A stretch of 64,000 bases of DNA from an uncultured Pontibacter sp. (GTDB lineage: Bacteria > Bacteroidota > Bacteroidia > Cytophagales > Hymenobacteraceae): contig NZ_CANLMZ010000015.1 of assembly GCF_947492645.1 (NCBI RefSeq), forward strand, positions 26,003 to 90,002. Reading direction: 5' to 3'. Under the pieces are notes generated by a model. That model saw only the letters and a list, made by a program, of their open reading frames with translations, did no database searches and was not told the DNA's origin. Position 1 is the stretch's first letter; the number at the start of each line of letters is the position of its first letter. This document shows positions 62,281 to 64,000 of the stretch, in pieces. The position numbers were made by a program, and so were the translations under genes.

Positions 62281-62296
62281 CATTATATACACTCAT

Positions 62297-62335
62297 AATT
62301 AAAAGGCCATACTTGACAAGTATGGCCTTTTAATT
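62297..62335 (+). terminator. Terminator of the S41 protease gene, with AAGTATG/CATACTT arms
   Basis: A near-complete 39-base palindrome (arm AATTAAAAGGCCATACTTG) centred on one base, 16 bases after the stop; the innermost part of each arm is CATACTTG/CAAGTATG. Confidence 0.85.
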
Positions 62336-62419
62336 TAGTAAACTAAGGTGTAAGTGGTAATCGGTTTTGTACCTTAAGTGGCAACGCTTAATTTTGCCCT
62401 GTACTTTATATTATAAGAT

Positions 62420-63121
62420 ATGCAAAGCCCATTACTTCTGGCACTCGAAACCTCAACAAACGTTTGCTCTGTGGCTCTTTTTAAAGGGGCACAACTGTTA
62501 GGGGCTTCTGAACTACGGATAGAGAAATCGCACTCCTCCCATATTACTGTTATGATGGAGCAATTGGTGAATAACTGTGGCTTTAAAATGGAGGAGCTAA
62601 GTGCGGTGGTTATTTCAGGCGGGCCTGGATCCTATACCGGTTTGCGAATTGGTACATCTACTGCAAAAGGGTTGTGCTTTGCTTTAAACATCCCTTTGAT
62701 AGAAGTGTCTACATTATATAGTATGGCAGAGCAAGTAATACAGTATACTCCAAATGCAGCGCAATACCTGTTTTGCCCAATGTTAGATGCTCGCCGGATG
62801 GAAGTTTATACTTGTGTGTTGAGCCATGAATTAAATGAAGTAACACCTATTACACCAGTTATACTTACAGAGCAGACGTTAGGAGATATTCTGGCAGAGC
62901 GGCAGGTTATTTTCTTTGGTAGCGGGGCAGATAAATTTAAAGACTTAACACAAAACAATAACTATGCTCTCTTTGTTGATGGCGTGGTTCCATCGGCTAT
63001 AGCAATTGGTAAATTAGGGCTTAGTAAATATGAGGAGCAGGCTTTCGAAGATGTTGCTTACTATGAACCCTTCTATTTAAAGGATGTTTATATAACAAGT
63101 GCAGGTAAAAGCGCTAAATAA
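62420..63121 (+). CDS. tsaB: tRNA threonylcarbamoyladenosine synthesis protein TsaB
   Basis: Partner of TsaD in making the t6A modification at position 37 of ANN-decoding tRNAs. The N-terminal ASKHA fold starts LLALETSTNVCSVALFKG and contains VVISGGPGSYTGLRIGTSTAKGL, the diagnostic motif. Length 233 residues. DUF2480 follows 11 bases downstream, suggesting co-transcription. Confidence 0.95.
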   Translation: MQSPLLLALETSTNVCSVALFKGAQLLGASELRIEKSHSSHITVMMEQLVNNCGFKMEELSAVVISGGPGSYTGLRIGTSTAKGLCFALNIPLIEVSTLYSMAEQVIQYTPNAAQYLFCPMLDARRMEVYTCVLSHELNEVTPITPVILTEQTLGDILAERQVIFFGSGADKFKDLTQNNNYALFVDGVVPSAIAIGKLGLSKYEEQAFEDVAYYEPFYLKDVYITSAGKSAK

Positions 63122-63132
63122 AATTTATTGTC

Positions 63133-63645
63133 ATGTCTGAATTTGTAAACAGAGTTGCGCAGAGCGCATTGGTCACTATAAACCTGGAAGAGTTACTTCA
63201 TCCGGGTGAGCGAGTAGTATATGATATAAAAGAAAACCTGTTTCAAGGTTTAATCTTAAGAGAAAAGGACTTTCGCGCATTTGTGAAAGAAAACGACTGG
63301 TCTGTTTATAATGGGAAGAACGTTGCAATCATTTGTTCTGTAGATGCGATTGTTCCCACATGGGCTTATATGCTACTGGCAACAAAGCTTACGGGCCAGG
63401 CAAATTACTTTGTGTTTGGAGATACAAATGCGTTAGAGCAGGCGTTAATGCAAGAAGCTATAGCGAAAATAGATGTGGAAGAATACCGTGATGCAAAAGT
63501 TGTTGTAAAAGGATGTGGTAGTATACCTGTTCCTACCTATGCTTATGTTGAAATTATGCGGAAGCTCCTGCCAGTAACAAGCAGCATGATGTATGGGGAA
63601 CCTTGTAGTACGGTCCCATTGTATAAAAAGCCTAAGACAGCATAA
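63133..63645 (+). CDS. DUF2480 family protein
   Basis: A 170-residue cytoplasmic protein of the Bacteroidota family DUF2480: FVNRVAQSALVTINLEELL, YDIKENLFQGLILREKDFRA, VNPTWAY-like DAIVPTWAYMLLATKLTG and KGCGSIPVPTYAYVEIM. Function unknown in the literature I know. It lies 11 bases after tsaB, a recurring neighbour, and is followed by a terminator. Confidence 0.88.
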   Translation: MSEFVNRVAQSALVTINLEELLHPGERVVYDIKENLFQGLILREKDFRAFVKENDWSVYNGKNVAIICSVDAIVPTWAYMLLATKLTGQANYFVFGDTNALEQALMQEAIAKIDVEEYRDAKVVVKGCGSIPVPTYAYVEIMRKLLPVTSSMMYGEPCSTVPLYKKPKTA

Positions 63646-63656
63646 TTCAAAAAAAA

Positions 63657-63692
63657 ATAAGAGCAGGATGAACTTTATTCTGCTCTTATTAT
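63657..63692 (+). terminator. Terminator of the tsaB/DUF2480 unit
   Basis: ATAAGAGCAG pairs with CTGCTCTTAT around a 13-base loop, 11 bases past the stop; the T tract is short. Confidence 0.7.
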
Positions 63693-63806
63693 GTTATCCC
63701 TCTGCGTCCAGAAACTTTGATATCATAATATTCTCTGACCGCTGAAGATTTTCCCTTTGGGATTCAGGAGATTGCGGGTCTGGGGCGGTTTTTTTGGCCC
63801 TGGGGG

Positions 63807-63837
63807 CTTGCGGATGGGGAAAGCTTTGCTACCTTTG
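63807..63837 (+). promoter_or_regulatory. Strong promoter, first of a tandem pair (probable rRNA operon leader)
   Basis: CTTG at 63807-63810, a 19-base spacer and TAccTTTG at 63830-63837 match the Bacteroidota promoter. It is directly followed by GCATCCCGGTTC, which recurs 95 bases downstream. Confidence 0.75.
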
Positions 63838-64000
63838 CATCCCGGTTCCGAAAGAGGGGCGGGCACTCAGAAAAGCTGAGGAAAATATTTTGAAATAAGT
63901 TACAGAGATTCAGGGGAGATTTCTTACCTTTGCATCCCGGTTCTGAACGAGGGCCGAAAGTTGGAAGGAGGCTGAAAAGCTTCGGAAAATTTCCTGAGAA
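63829..64000 (+). repeat. Tandem leader repeat at the right window edge
   Basis: Two imperfect units. Each begins TACCTTTGCATCCCGGTTC (63830 and 63925), then has CGAAAG and, further on, a GAAAAGCT(G/T) ... GGAAAAT block (from about 63871 and from about 63973). The -7 element TAccTTTG is repeated too, although only the first copy has a good -33. Such repeated promoter/leader units are usual ahead of rRNA operons in this phylum, so a 16S gene is expected a short way past base 64000. Confidence 0.6.

Noticed and set aside
1..64000. CRISPR arrays, insertion sequences, prophage, toxin-antitoxin or defence islands
   Set aside because: No regular spacer-repeat array, transposase, integrase, or defence-type domain was seen on either strand.

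Overview
The window is a piece of a Bacteroidota chromosome, most likely from the Cytophagales family Hymenobacteraceae (a Pontibacter-like bacterium). This is inferred from gene content, not from rRNA. The signs are three gliding genes (gldB, gldD, gldE), a type IX secretion (T9SS) sorting-domain protein, a Wzi/RemB-like outer-membrane protein, the tiny ribosomal proteins bTHX and a COX24-type protein, promoters of the form TTTG-N19-TAnnTTTG, and a near absence of Shine-Dalgarno sites. GC content looks moderate (mid-40s percent by eye). No phage, insertion sequence, CRISPR array or integron is visible. This is mostly ordinary, densely packed core genome.

Layout. 1-4.1 kb: the tail of an acyl-CoA dehydrogenase, a GT2 glycosyltransferase and a large exported protein of unknown role. 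4.2-10 kb, minus strand: recG, then gldD-gldE-ssb-mutY. 10.3-13.4 kb, plus strand: HU, a TPR membrane protein, a 29-residue basic ribosomal-type protein and RNase G/E. 13.5-20 kb: an OmpW/PorT-like barrel, gldB with a GT4 glycosyltransferase, small stress or house-keeping proteins, endonuclease III and an ECF sigma factor with a small downstream partner. 20.4-25 kb: a group III truncated haemoglobin, hypotheticals, an MFS exporter facing bTHX, and a T9SS cargo protein. 25.5-37.8 kb, plus strand: uvrA, tpiA, a septoil-knot protein, prmA, a 1,591-residue exported protein of unknown function, plsY and an M20 dipeptidase. 37.9-47.9 kb, minus strand: three barrel paralogues, yifB/comM, a lipoprotein gene interrupted by an in-frame stop, gmhA, an MsbA-like ABC exporter and the Wzi/RemB-like protein. 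48-58 kb, plus strand except a DEAD-box helicase: a FemAB/GNAT-like protein, upp, a serpin lipoprotein, pyrC, tRNA-His, a PfkB kinase and a geranylgeranyl-reductase-like flavoprotein. 58-63.7 kb: an M61 protease, rpmH-rnpA-S41 protease, tsaB and a DUF2480 protein. The right edge carries two tandem copies of a promoter/leader unit that looks like the start of an rRNA operon lying just outside the window.

Functional themes. DNA repair and genome upkeep (recG, mutY, nth, uvrA, ssb, HU); translation and RNA (rng, rpmH, rnpA, bTHX, COX24-type protein, prmA, tsaB, tRNA-His); cell envelope and surface motility (gldB/D/E, Wzi/RemB-like, gmhA, MsbA-like, plsY, glycosyltransferases).

The most unusual signal is not a gene. 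The heptamer AAGTATA and its complement TATACTT are scattered through the whole window, in genes and between them, on both strands and in all reading frames. A hand tally gives about 23 copies in the first 10 kb, where about 2 would be expected by chance. Some copies are paired as inverted repeats inside terminators (50.15 kb; a related AAGTATG pair at 62.3 kb), an arrangement known from DNA-uptake sequences in Neisseria and Pasteurellaceae. Its function here is unknown.
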